Origin: Siphonodentalium dalli
Taxonomy: Eukaryota > Mollusca > Scaphopoda > Gadilida > Siphonodentaliidae
Reading direction: 5' to 3'
Assembly: GCA_032622095.1 (NCBI GenBank)
Contig: CP136067.1
Span: forward strand, 434,001-498,000
DNA length: 64,000 nt
Under the pieces are notes generated by a model, which did no database searches, was not told the origin of the DNA, and was given only the letters and a program-made list of their open reading frames with translations. Shown piece after piece: positions 23,846 to 35,902 of the stretch. Positions within the stretch are counted from its first letter, which is position 1. Every line of letters starts with the position of its first letter. The translations under genes and the position numbers were made by a program.

Positions 23846-24245
23846 TTAACCCTTTACCCAACAAACCGGCCAGAACCGGCCAAATAAAGCTTCAACAGCC
23901 TAAAATATCTTCGGTCTGTCTCAATAGAACCATACAAATATGGATATCATTGGAACCGGCTCCTTGACCACATTGTGATAGTTACAGTTAGCCCTGTGCC
24001 AGTGCATTCTCTTATATATGCGAGTCGACCATAGGTCGCCTCGCATATATAAGAGAATGCATTGGCCTAAAACAAATTTTTTTTTTAACACTTTTTACCA
24101 TTTTTTCTTACATTCTTTAACAATTTTATAATTTTTAATGTGTTAAGCCAATGCATTCTCTTATATATGCGAGGCGACTTATGGTCGACTCGCATATATA
24201 AGAGAATGCATTGGCACAGGGCCCTTCTGTTGGGTAAAGGGTTAA
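23846..24245 (+). mobile_element. piggyBac-like TTAA foldback element, copy B
   Basis: TTAA-CCCTTTACCCAACAAACC at 23846 and TGTTGGGTAAAGGG-TTAA at 24245 bound it. Hairpins lie at 23998-24066 and 24147-24215. The left arm carries the family interior (AAAGCTTCAACAGCCTAAAA, TATCTTCGGTCTGTCTCAAT, GGAACCGGCTCCTTGACCAC), which is absent from the right arm, so the element is asymmetric. No transposase. Confidence 0.88.
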
Positions 24246-25277
24246 AGGGCTCTCAGCCCTCTCCTATACAACTCAATATATGCATGGTATTACTTTCCAT
24301 TCTGCTCCGGCGCTCCTGCCAGTGACTGTCGACTTATTCTTCACACGACCCCACCCCCTGCTCCGGTGCCCACCCTCTGGTGCCCCCTCCCCTGTGGTGC
24401 TCGTGTCAGTGATTGTCTGTTTATTCTGCTGGCATTAGTTAAATTGATTAAAATATGCGCTCAATCATTTTGCATAATCTTATCAATTATAAATAAAGTA
24501 TATATAGCGTCAACAAACTTTAGTGGAAATTTAAATAATCGAAATATTAAATCAAACCAGTTAATTTTGGGGGGTGAATCCTGAATACCAGTTTATTTTG
24601 GGGGGTGAATCCTGAATACATGTTAAGAAATAATCCCGCGTACCGAAGGGGGGGGGGTGATACCATCCCATGGGAAGCCTCACACAGAATGATGGATGTT
24701 CCTCCGTAGTGTGATTCTTTTTGTGTGCCCGTTTAGTAAAGATGATTTTTTTAGAATTAATTTTATCCCAATCATAATCAACCATTCAGCTGCCAGATGT
24801 TATTTTATTCTGATTTGAGTGTGGATAACAGCACACCAAGGGAGATAATTTGTGTATATTTGGTGTACTATAACCTGAATGCCTGAGGCAATTTGACAGA
24901 GAAAACCACACGGGCGGTGTTATTAATACTCGCGTTAGTCAGCATGATGTGTGCAGGGGGAGTCGCTAAACTAAATTATAACTCATTAATTACAGAATAT
25001 GTTGGACGCGTGTCATGTGGCCATACCTGATAAATATATAGCATTTTTAATTGACACTATATTGGGTTAGGTAGTGTGTCATTGTTTTCCGGGTATCCAG
25101 ACACGACGTGGCTAACAATATATTTATAATTTCACTCGAACAAACATACATTATTTATAGAACAGTAACTACGAATTCTAGATACGAAGTTTTAATCTAG
25201 AAAGACAGGTAAACATATATATATGAAGTGTGCATAGCATGCAGCCTATTATGATATATATAAAGAATGTACAGTAC
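24246..25277. other. Unassigned sequence with short duplications
   Basis: A duplication marked by TTTTGGGGGGTGAATCCTGA occurs at about 24562 and 24597. A G-run is at about 24650-24658. No supported gene. Confidence 0.5.
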
Positions 25278-25702
25278 GTGACCCGCCATATCAAATCCAG
25301 TCGAAAGTCGGGATTTTTTACCCTGTGCCAATGCATTCTCTTATATATGCGAGTCGACCATAGGTCGCCTCGCATATTTAAGAGAATGCATTGGCCTAAC
25401 AATTTTTTATCATTTTTTTTAAATAAATGTTTCTTACATAACCCTGCAGGGAACCCCACACATATATAGAAGCATATAGAATAGTGTCGTCTGCTCATGT
25501 TTGTCTGGGGCTCTGTATGGGTGAAATTATAAAATTGTTAAAGAATACAAGACAAATTTATTAAAATTGTAAAAAATTGTTAGGCCAATGCATTCTCTTA
25601 TACATGCGAGGCGATCTATGGTCGACTCGCATATATAAGAGAATGCATTGGCTCAGGGTAAAAAAATCCCGACTTCCGACTGGATTTGATATGGCGGGTC
25701 AC
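25278..25702 (+). mobile_element. Giant-palindrome element G (GTGACCCGCC ends)
   Basis: The left end GTGACCCGCCATATCAAATC continues into CCAGTCG, AAGTCGGGATTTTTTACCCT and the hairpin 25327-25395. The right end is the complementary series, hairpin 25584-25652 then the arm ending GATATGGCGGGTCAC. The inverted arms are therefore about 118 bp each and themselves contain palindromes. A second small foldback element is nested between them at 25441-25522. A copy in the opposite orientation is at 62990-63447. Confidence 0.8.
25441..25522 (-). mobile_element. Nested foldback insert (ACCCATACAGAGCCCCA family)
   Basis: On the minus strand it starts ACCCATACAGAGCCCCAGAC and ends GTGGGGTTCCCTGCAGGGT. The same insert sits in the opposite orientation at 63171-63252, at the equivalent place in the sister element. 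Confidence 0.65.
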
Positions 25703-26080
25703 ATATAACATAAGGATCACGTATTTGATCATGCTTTAAATACTCTCGGATAAAACGTATCACTCCCTAATAAAATAGATTGACATCCATATGGCAATTA
25801 AAACTTTATTATACATGTATATGTAAATAAAATTATGTGGTATGGGTGGGTGGGTGGGGGGGGGGTGCTGTACACATTTTATTATATATGTAAATATGTT
25901 TTGTTTTCTGCTGTATGGGTGGGTGGGGGTGTGCTGTAAACACTTTCCAAGCTTAACGTAGAATGATCGCTAAATCTAGCTACTGTCTCTCCCCACAATA
26001 CCATAGCAACTTATAAACAGAGAACATTTGGTTCCGTGGTCTGTCCCAGAAGGAGAACCAAACGAAGAGCACAACATTAC
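25703..26080. other. Unassigned sequence with G-rich duplications
   Basis: GTATGGGTGGGTGGG with a following GTGCTGTA motif occurs twice (about 25841 and 25913). No gene seen. Confidence 0.5.
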
Positions 26081-26182
26081 ATGTCATTTGCAGAATGAGG
26101 TCCCCAGAATGTGAATTTAGTGACGCTATCCCGCATAGCGGGCTAGCATCACTAAATTCACCCCCTGGGGACCTCATTCTGC
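26081..26182. mobile_element. Hairpin MITE (GCAGAATGAGGTCCCCAG family), copy 1
   Basis: Perfect 18-bp outer arms at 26090-26107 and 26165-26182. An inner stem is formed by GTGAATTTAGTGACGCTA and its near-complement. Two relatives lie at 26385-26472 and 28073-28153. Non-coding. The open frame through it is an artefact. Confidence 0.75.
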
Positions 26183-26384
26183 TATAGGGCCCTCAACTGC
26201 TATGGCAGACCTAGAATCAGATTGAAGTTCCCTAGTTGAAGTTGGTGATGTTCACCCATTGGGCACCTCAATTGTGAATTTTATCTTCTGCAAATTAGGG
26301 GATATAGAAACTTCCTAGAAGGGAAATGTAACTAAAAACAAAGTTAATTTGATACTATAGATACTTCCAGAAGATGAGACCTAA

Positions 26385-26503
26385 GCAGAATGAGGTGAAT
26401 TTGGTGATGCTAGCCCGCTGTGTGGGATAGCATTACTAAATTCACCCTCTGGAGACCTCATTCTACAAATGACAGACACGCTATTTGCAGTGCTTGGTGC
26501 GTG
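26385..26503 (-). mobile_element. Hairpin MITE family, copy 2, with extended arm
   Basis: The hairpin 26385-26472 is followed by CACGCTATTTGCAGTGCTTG and GTGCGTG. The whole 119 bp is the reverse complement of 28045-28153, so the two copies form a long inverted repeat around 1.5 kb of other elements. Confidence 0.7.
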
Positions 26504-26971
26504 TAACCAAAATAAAGACCCAAATTAAGTACACAACAGACATTCGGGGTTCCACGTACATGGAGCCAAACTTGATTCTAAATTTTGACCCGAGGGACAG
26601 ATTTGTCTGATTCTGTTTACAATTCATATCACGTGATGGTGGTTCACCGAATAGACAACATTGGAAGACGTTCTGATGCCTAAAAGAAATAATGAATTAT
26701 ATAAATCTATAAAGTTATTGTATATACATATATGCAATACAGATATTCCCCTTGCGAGCAATCCAATGATTTGAGTCTAAAAATGATAGAAAATAATTTT
26801 CCGCATTTCAAACGAATGACATTTGATATATAGTCTTCCCAAAATACCCCCCCCCCATCCCCGCCAAACGCGTGGATAGATAGTTCCAGATGAACAAATG
26901 AAGAATTCTTCCAAACTGCTGGAACCACCTGACATTTGGTACTTTTTTTTCTTAGAGTGTAATTCTGGAAT
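26504..26971. other. Unassigned sequence
   Basis: A C-run lies at about 26848-26856. The 200-codon minus-strand frame at 26707-27309 runs through a tandem repeat and a MITE and is not a gene. Confidence 0.5.
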
Positions 26972-27115
26972 CGGAATAACGGACGAGTGTTTGGGGAGAG
27001 GAATAGGCCTGTGTTGTCTAACGGAATAACGGACGAGTGTTTGGGGAGAGGAATAGGCCTGTGTTGTCTAACGGAATAACGGACGAGTGTTTGGGGGGAG
27101 GCATGTGTTGTCTTA
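26972..27115. repeat. 50-bp tandem repeat, about 2.8 copies
   Basis: CGGAATAACGGACGAGTGTT recurs at 26972, 27022 and 27072. The first two units are identical and the third carries a small deletion. Confidence 0.9.
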
Positions 27116-27212
27116 AATATGAAGCTATTCGTTTTCAACATCAAAATTATGAAGTACCATAAACGTTTCTGAACGACAACAGCTCTATAGATTTTCTCCA
27201 ACCTGTTGATGG

Positions 27213-27551
27213 TTAAAGGTACACAATCCGAATTAACGTTTTCCAAATTCCTATTTCTTTGGCTACGGGGGTAAAATAGATTTGATTCGAGTCGAGGAAT
27301 TTTTCCCATCCATCAAAGCTCAGAGTTATCAGATATTGATTTTTAAATCTGTTATTTTTCACCACCTGGAATATTTGGCGGCCTAACACATATTCGATGA
27401 GCCTGACGACATATACTCTCGATACCAAATTGCGTTGAACAAAATGTTGATATATAACATTTTGTGTGTGGCAATTTTATACTATATTTGATAACTGAAG
27501 CGGGCATTTCAAGAGATGTTGTTCTTGTTGGAATATGATGACCATTGAGTA
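27213..27551 (+). mobile_element. TTAA-bounded MITE, AGGTACTC family, copy 5 (right end lost)
   Basis: The left end is TTAA-AGGTACACAATCCGAATT. The interior follows the family order (GATTCGAGTCGAGGAA, CAAAGCTCAGAGTTATCAG). Near 27540 the terminal segment is reduced by deletions to GACCATTGAGTA, without the closing CCTTTAA. The LINE remnant follows. Confidence 0.7.
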
Positions 27552-27589
27552 ATATTATATATCACTTGAAAATCAGAAAACAGTGGCAT

Positions 27590-27895
27590 GCCTTATGAAA
27601 TTCCGTACACGCAACCATAGACTGCTCGTGGAAACTGGATCATGGATACGACCTCATTTGAGGAACGGAAATGCAATCTCTGTATAACGAGAAACTGGGT
27701 GGTGAATACCACATCATTCTTGAATGTACGAATCTTGACGATCTCCGAAAGAAATACATCAAACAATTCTACTACAAAAGACCGAACGCGCTCAAATTAA
27801 ATGCTCTTGTCACAGTTACTCACGGAATAAACAAGATTTTGATAAACCTAGCTGCCTTCATAAAATATGCCCCTGTCAGACAAGGAACACTCTGA
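27590..27895 (+). pseudogene. Decayed LINE C-terminal region with zinc-binding tail
   Basis: Conceptual translation gives KFRTRNHRLLVETGSW, then after frame shifts FEERKCNLC, then GGEYHIILEC and DLRKKYIKQFYYKRPN, ending at TGA 27893-27895. CxxC followed by H and C after a GEYH-type motif is the cysteine/histidine cluster found downstream of the reverse transcriptase in many non-LTR retrotransposons. At least two frame shifts show it is dead. No reverse-transcriptase core lies upstream, where a MITE fragment sits instead. It is a different subtype from the LINE at 48637-50258, judging by its tail motifs. Confidence 0.75.
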
Positions 27896-28044
27896 GGCTC
27901 ATGATTGACACTATATATAATACAATTTATGTATTACTATTTGTAAACATATAATATGTCAATGCTCCAATGTCATACTTTGACCACATGAGTGAATAAA
28001 TCTGTAATCTGTAATAATCTTTAATATGAAACTACTTTAAAACA
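27896..28044 (+). other. Probable LINE 3' untranslated tail
   Basis: AT-rich sequence after the LINE stop codon. It contains short AATCTGTAATCTGTAATAAT repeats near 28000-28018, like the short tandem tails at the 3' ends of some non-LTR elements. The exact 3' boundary is uncertain. Confidence 0.45.
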
Positions 28045-28153
28045 GCACGCACCAAGCCTGCAAATAGCGTGTCTGTCATTTGCAGAATGAGGTCCCCATA
28101 TGGTTAATTTAGTGATGCTAGCCCGCTGTGCGGGATAACGTCACTAAATTCAT
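28045..28153 (+). mobile_element. Hairpin MITE family, copy 3, inverted partner of copy 2
   Basis: CACGCACCAAGCCTGCAAAT then AGCGTGTCTGTCATTTGCAG and the hairpin with GATGCTAGCCCGCTG. It pairs with 26385-26503. The outer right arm is lost (the sequence departs at CATATATCAC). Confidence 0.65.
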
Positions 28154-28219
28154 ATATCACGCACTGCTTTCTCTTCGTTTTCATCATCAAATTATGTATA
28201 TTCTTCGACCTGTTCATGG

Positions 28220-28434
28220 TTAAAGATACACAATCAGAATTAACGGGCCGAAATTACTATTTATTTTACTTCGGGGGGTAAAAAATATTTTATACTTGAG
28301 TTGACAGTGGTTAGAATTATTTGTTTGTTGTTGTAATTAATCGATTCTGACAACTAAATTGTCTTTTGAATAAATGCTGTTGTTATTGGAATATGATGAT
28401 ACGGGGACCATCGAATCGGATTATGTACCTTTAA
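28220..28434 (+). mobile_element. TTAA-bounded MITE, AGGTACTC family, copy 6 (internally deleted)
   Basis: TTAA-AGATACACAATCAGAATT at the left and GGATTATGTACCT-TTAA at the right, with about half of the family interior missing. Its flanks (GACCTGTTGATGGTTAA, CAGCTCTAGATTGTCTTTGA) resemble the left flank of copy 5 at 27178-27213. A local duplication probably carried both. Confidence 0.7.
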
Positions 28435-28771
28435 ATTAACGACAGCTCTAGATTGTCTTTGACCTGTTGATGGTTAATATTAAATATTCGGAGAATTAAG
28501 GTGAGACAATAACACACCTGGCGGCATACCTTTAATTTAGATGCGGTTCCGATTAGGTCCGGTCCCTGGTGACTAACCGTCGTGCACATCATTGTTATGA
28601 ACATTGTCTTCAGTCACGAAGCGGTTCATTCTGTCGGTGCATTATACATATACTGTGAGTGTACTATATTCAACGGATTCCTCTTACGCTCAATAATAAG
28701 GTATTCCTATATATCATCCATGTTATCCGAGTACATATTACGTTATAGGTGCAATACTAAGTGTCATATCA
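28435..28771. other. Unassigned sequence
   Basis: No gene, repeat or element is recognised. Confidence 0.5.
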
Positions 28772-28866
28772 CCCATTATACCCGAGTATATCTCGTTACT
28801 GCATGTTACCCGAGCGTATCTCGTTACTACATGTTACCCGAGTATATCGCTTTACTGCATGTTACC
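28772..28866. repeat. 28-bp tandem repeat, about 3.4 copies
   Basis: The unit is ACCCGAGTATATCTCGTTAC followed by TGCATGTT. Diverged upstream relatives occur near 28715. Confidence 0.8.
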
Positions 28867-29129
28867 CAAAGGGTTATAATATGCTAGTAGATCGTTGTCC
28901 GTTTTTGGTGTAAAAAAATATTTTATTCTCAAGATTTTTCGGTTTGTTTTCTTAATATGATCAGGTTTTTCCATTTTTTTCCTCAGGAAGTTTTAAAATG
29001 GGCCTGGGACGATTTTCGGCCCTCGAATTTTCGCCTTAGACGCAAATATATAAATACGCGTTCGAGGTGATCTATTAAAAGTGTTCAATCTACGGAGAAA
29101 GGTTACGTAAACTCGGACTTATGTAAGAC
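28867..29129. other. Unassigned sequence
   Basis: No gene, repeat or element is recognised. Confidence 0.5.
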
Positions 29130-29436
29130 TAAAAATAATTTAAAAAATGATAAAATTGTTAAAGAATGTAAGAAAAAAATGATAAAAATGATAAAATTTA
29201 TATAGAATATAAGAAAAAATGACAAAATTGTTAAAGAATGTAAGATCAAATTGTAAAAAATGATAAAATATTGTTAAAGAATGTGAGAAAATAATAAAAA
29301 AAATGATAAAAATTATTAAAGAATGATTTGATAAAAAATGATAGAAATAAATTGTTAGGCCAATGCATTCTCTTATATATGAGAGGCGACCTATGGTCGA
29401 CTCGCATATATAAGAGAATGCATTGGCACAGGGTCG
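29130..29436 (-). mobile_element. Half foldback element H: AT-rich spacer repeats plus one hairpin
   Basis: Repeats of AAAATGATAAAATTGTTAAA and GAATGTAAG fill 29130-29350. One 69-bp hairpin of the shared family lies at 29359-29427, followed by CACAGGGT. It matches the reverse complement of 61946-62240. The spacer repeats are the same sequence that separates the two hairpins in the complete elements. Confidence 0.7.
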
Positions 29437-29500
29437 TCACTTACTCGTTTCGTTAGGATTTTACGAAAGTGACTAAAACATGGTGTTGTAGGCTCTCATA

Positions 29501-29528
29501 TTAAAGGCCCATTTAATTTCGAACATAC
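29501..29528 (+). mobile_element. Left terminus of TTAA-bounded element X
   Basis: TTAA-AGGCCCATTTAATTTCGAA. Its inverted counterpart TTCGAAAATTAAGTTGGCCT-TTAA lies at 39311-39334, and a third copy of the end is at 61466-61485 (TTAAAGGCCCACTTAATTTT). Whether 29501-39334 is one element or two separate ends is not settled. Confidence 0.55.
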
Positions 29529-32500
29529 ATATTACATTATATAAATATATATGCCATATTATATACCATGAACCCCCAGATTACATTATATAAAATATAT
29601 GCCATATTATATACCATGAACCCCCAGATTACATTATATAAAATATATGCCATATTATATACCATGAACCCCCAGATTACATTTTATAAAATATATGCCT
29701 TATTATATACCATGAACCCCCAGATACATTATATATAATATATGCCATATTATATACCATGAACCCCAGACTCATCATTATATAAAATATATGCCATATT
29801 ATATACCATGAACCCCCAGATTACATTATATAAAATATATGCCATATTATATACCATGAACCCCCAGATTACATTATATAAAATATATGCATATTATATA
29901 CCATGAACCCCCAGATTCACATTATATAAAATATATGCCCATATTATATACCATGAACCCCCAGATTACATTATATAAAATATATGCCATATTATATACC
30001 ATGAACCCCCAGATTACATTATATAAAATATATGCCATATTATATACCATGAACCCCCAGATTACATTATATAAAATATATGCCAATAATTATGATACCA
30101 TGAACCCCCAGATTACATTATATAAAATATATGCCATATTATATACCATGAACCCCCAGATTACATTATATAAAATATATGCCATATTATATACCATGAA
30201 CCCCCAGATAACATTATATAAAATATATGCCATATTATATACCATGAACCCCCAGATTACATTATATAAAATATATGCCATATTATATACCATGAACCCC
30301 CAGATTATATAAAATATATGCCATATTATATACCATGAACCCCCAGATTACATTATATAAAATATATGCCATATTATATACCATGAACCCCCAGATTACA
30401 TTATATAAAATATATGCCATATTATATACCATGAACCCCCAGATCACATTATATAAAATATATGCCATATTATATACCATGAACCCCCAGATTACATTAT
30501 ATAAAATATATGCCATATTATATACCATGAACCCCCAGATCACATTATATAAAATATATGCCATATTATATACCATGAACCCCCAGATTACATTATATAA
30601 AATATATGCCATATTATATACCATGAACCCCCAGATTACATTATATAAAATATATGCCATATTATATACCATGAACCCCCAGATTACATTATATAAAATA
30701 TATGCCATATTATATACCATGAACCCCCAGATTACATTATATAAAATATATGCCATATTATATACCATGAACCCCCAGATCACATTATATAAAATATATG
30801 CCATATTATATACCATGAACCCCCAGATTACATTATATAAAATATATGCCATATTATATACCATGAACCCCCAGATTACATTATATAAAATATATGCCAT
30901 ATTATATACCATGAACCCCCAGATTACATTATATAAAATATATGCCATATTATATACCATGAACCCCCAGATCACATTATATAAAATATATGCCATATTA
31001 TATACCATGAACCCCCAGATTACATTATATAAAATATATGCCATATTATATACCATGAACCCCCAGATTACATTATATAAAATATATGCCATATTATATA
31101 CCATGAACCCCCAGATCACATTATATAAAATATATGCCATATTATATACCATGAACCCCCAGATTACATTATATAAAATATATGCCATATTATATACCAT
31201 GAACCCCCAGATCACATTATATAAAATATATGCCATATTATATACCATGAACCCCCAGATTACATTATATAAAATATATGCCATATTATATACCATGAAC
31301 CCCCAGATTACATTATATAAAATATATGCCATGTTATATACCATGAACCCCCCAGATCACATAATATAAAATATATGCCATATTATATACCATGAACGCC
31401 CAGATCACATAATATAAAATATATGCCATGTTATATACCATGAACCCCCAGTTACATTATATAAAATATATGCCATATTATATACCATGAACCCCCAGAT
31501 TACATTATATAAAATATATGCCATATGATATACCATGAACCCCCAGTTACATTATATAAAATATATGCCATATTATATACCATGAACCCCCAGATTACAT
31601 TATATAAAATATATGCCATATGATATACCATGAACCCCCAGTTACATTATATAAAATATATGCCATATTATATACCATGAACCCCCAGATTACATTATAT
31701 AAAATATATGCCATATTATATACCATGAACCCCCAGTTACATTATATAAAATATATGCCATATTATATACCATGAACCCCCAGTTACATTATATAAAATA
31801 TATGCCATATTATATACCATGAACCCCCAGATCACATTATATAAAATATATGCCATATGATATACCATGAACCCCCAGTTACATTATATAAAATATATGC
31901 CATATTATATACCATGAACCCCCAGATTACATTATATAAAATATATGCCATATTATATACCATGAACCCCCAGATTACATTATATAAAATATATGCCATA
32001 TTATATACTATGAACCCCCACATTACATTATATAAAATATATGCCATATTATATACCATGAACCCCCAGATCACATTATATAAAATATATGCCATATTAT
32101 ATACCATGAACCCCCAGATCACATTATATAAAATATATGCCATATGATATACCATGAACCCCCACATTACATTATATAAAATATATGCCATATTATATAC
32201 CATGAACCCCCAGTTACATTATATAAAATATATGCCATATTATATACCATGAACCCCCAGATTACATTATATAAAATATATGCCATATTATATACCATGA
32301 ACCCCCAGATTACATTATATAAAATATATGCCATATTATATACCATGAACCCCCAGATTACATTATATAAAATATATGCCATATTATATACCATGAACCC
32401 CCAGATCACATTATATAAAATATATGCCATATGATATACCATGAACCCCCACATTACATTATATAAAATATATGCCATATTATATACCATGAACCCCCAG

Positions 32501-35500
32501 TTACATTATATAAAATATATGCCATATTATATACCATGAACCCCCAGATCACATTATATAAAATATATGCCATATGATAGACCATGAACCCCCACATTAC
32601 ATTATATAAAATATATGCCATATTATATACCATGAACCCCCAGTTACATTATATAAAATATATGCCATATTATATACCATGAACCCCCAGATTACATTAT
32701 ATAAAATATATGCCATATTATATACCATGAACCCCCAGTTACATTATATAAAATATATGCCATATTATAGACCATGAACCCCCAGATTACATTATATAAA
32801 ATATATGTCATATTATATACCATGAACCCCCAGTTACATTATATAAAATATATGCCATATTATATACCATGAACCCCCAGTTACATTATATAAAATATAT
32901 GCCATATTATAGACCATGAACCCCCAGATTACATTATATAAAATATATGCCATATTATATACCATGAACCCCCAGATTACATTATATAAAATATATGCCA
33001 TATTATATACCATGAACCCCCAGTTACATTATATAAAATATATGCCATATTATATACCATGAACACCCAGATCACATTATATAAAATATATGCCATATGA
33101 TATACCATGAACCCCCACATTACATTATATAAAATATATGCCATATTATATACCATGAACCCCCAGTTACATTATATAAATATATGCCATATTATATACC
33201 ATGAACCCCCAGATTACATTATATAAAATATATGCCATATTATATACCATGAACCCCCAGATTACATTATATAAAATATATGCCATATTATATACCATGA
33301 ACCCCCAGTTACATTATATAAAATATATGCCATATTATAGACCATGAACCCCCAGATTACATTATATAAAATATATGTCATATTATAGACCATGAACCCA
33401 CAGATTACATTGTATAAAATATATGCCATATTATATACCATGAACCCCCAGATTACATTATATAAAATATATGCCATATTATAGACCATGAACCCCCAGA
33501 TTACATTATATAAAATATATGCCATATTATATACCATGAACCCCCAGTTACATTATATAAAATATATGCCATATTATATACCATGAACCCCCAGATTACA
33601 TTATATAAAATATATGCCATATGATATACCATGAACCCCCACATTACATTATATAAAATATATGCCATATTATATACCATGAACCCCCAGATTACATTAT
33701 ATAAAATATATGCCATATTATATACCATGAACCCCCAGATTACATTATATAAAATATATGCCATATTATATACCATGAACCCCCACATTACATTATATAA
33801 AATATATGCCATATTATATACCATGAACCCCCAGATCACATTATATAAAATATATGCCATATTATATACCATGAACCCCCAGATCACATTATATAAAATA
33901 TATGCCATATGATATACCATGAACCCCCACATTACATTATATAAAATATATGCCATATTATATACCATTAACCCCCAGTTACATTATATAAAATATATGC
34001 CATATTATATACCATGAACCCCCAGATTACATTATATAAAATATATGCCATATTATATACCATGAACCCCCAGATTACATTATATAAAATATATGCCATA
34101 TTATATACCATGAACCCCCAGATTACATTATATAAAATATATGCCATATTATATACCATGAACCCCCAGATCACATTATATAAAATATATGCCATATGAT
34201 ATACCATGAACCCCCACATTACATTATATAAAATATATGCCATATTATATACCATGAACCCCCAGTTACATTATATAAAATATATGCCATATTATAGACC
34301 ATGAACCCACAGATTACATTATATAAAATATATGCCATATTATATACCATGAACCCCCAGTTACATTATATAAAATATATGCCATATTATATACCATGAA
34401 CCCCCAGATCACATTATATAAAATATATGCCATATGATATACCATGAACCCCCACATTACATTATATAAAATATATGCCATATTATATACCATGAACCCC
34501 CAGTTACATTATATAAAATATATGCCATATTATATACCATGAACCCCCAGATTACATTATATAAAATATATGCCATATTATATACCATGAACCCCCAGTT
34601 ACATTATATAAAATATATGCCATATTATAGACCATGAACCCCCAGATTACATTATATAAAATATATGTCATATTATATACCATGAACCCCCAGTTACATT
34701 ATATAAAATATATGCCATATTATATACCATGAACCCCCAGTTACATTATATAAAATATATGCCATATTATAGACCATGAACCCCCAGATTACATTATATA
34801 AAATATATGCCATATTATATACCATGAACCCCCAGATTACATTATATAAAATATATGCCATATTATATACCATGAACCCCCAGTTACATTATATAAAATA
34901 TATGCCATATTATATACCATGAACCCCCAGATCACATTATATAAAATATATGCCATATGATATACCATGAACCCCCACATTACATTATATAAAATATATG
35001 CCATATTATATACCATGAACCCCCAGTTACATTATATAAAATATATGCCATATTATATACCATGAACCCCCAGATTACATTATATAAAATATATGCCATA
35101 TTATATACCATGAACCCCCAGATTACTTTATATAAAATATATGCCATATTATATACAATGAACCCCCAGATTACATTATATAAAATATATGCCATATTAT
35201 ATACCATGAACCCCCAGATTACATTATATAAAATATATGCCATATTATATACCATGAACCCCCAGTTACATTATATAAAATATATGCCATATTATATACC
35301 ATGAACCCCCAGTTACATTATATAAAATATATGCCATATTATATACCATGAACCCCCAGATTACATTATATAAAATATATGCCATATTATATACAATGAA
35401 CCCCCAGATTACATTATATAAAATATATGCCACATTATATACCATGAACCCCCAGATTACATTATATAAAATATATGCCATATTATATACCATGAACCCC

Positions 35501-35637
35501 CATATTACATTATATAAAATATATGCCATATTATATACCATGAACCCCCAGATTACATTATATAAAATATATGCCATATTATATACCATGAACCCCCAGA
35601 TTACATTATATAAAATATATGCCATATTATATACCAT
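29529..35637. repeat. Minisatellite array, 48-bp unit, about 128 copies
   Basis: The unit is CCATGAACCCCCAGATTACA, TTATATAAAATATATGCCAT and ATTATATA. A 47-bp variant (CCCAGTTACATT) changes phase. Because 48 is a multiple of three, both strands hold long pseudo-frames (353 and 344 codons, peptide units MNPQITLYKIYAILYT or MVYNMAYILYNVIWGF). These are artefacts. A block of about 1.8 kb is duplicated within 31850-35100. The array is strongly AT-biased. Confidence 0.96.
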
Positions 35638-35781
35638 TTGAGGGTACGCTGGCAAGTTTTCACGGTATATTTTTGCGGGCATTTCGTCATAGAAAACCAC
35701 ATGGTGCCAGAATATGAACGGAAACGTGCACATAACATGCATCTTTACTAAAAGCGAAAGACATGAGAATTAAAATTTATC

Positions 35782-35902
35782 TAGTTCCACTTGTAACAGT
35801 GCTACTAGAATTTGCCTTCAAATACCTGTATGATTTATTTTTGCGAGATAATTGCATGCTATTTACAGGCAAATTCCGGTAGCATCGTTACAGGTGGGAC
35901 TA
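35782..35902. mobile_element. 121-bp hairpin MITE
   Basis: The left arm TAGTTCCACTTGTAACAGTG runs to 35818. The right arm starts at 35866 and ends GTTACAGGTGGGACTA. The arms of about 36 bp pair with several mismatches. No second copy was seen. Confidence 0.6.

Noticed and set aside
26707-27309. 200-codon minus-strand open frame
   Set aside because: It crosses a 50-bp tandem repeat and the TTAA MITE copy 5. The peptide has no coherent domain and its composition follows the underlying repeats.
29887-35742. Long open frames on both strands (up to 353 codons) with a 16-residue repeating peptide
   Set aside because: The 48-bp minisatellite unit is a multiple of three and lacks stops in some frames. 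Frames exist on both strands and follow unit phase, with no sign of a start, splice site or domain.
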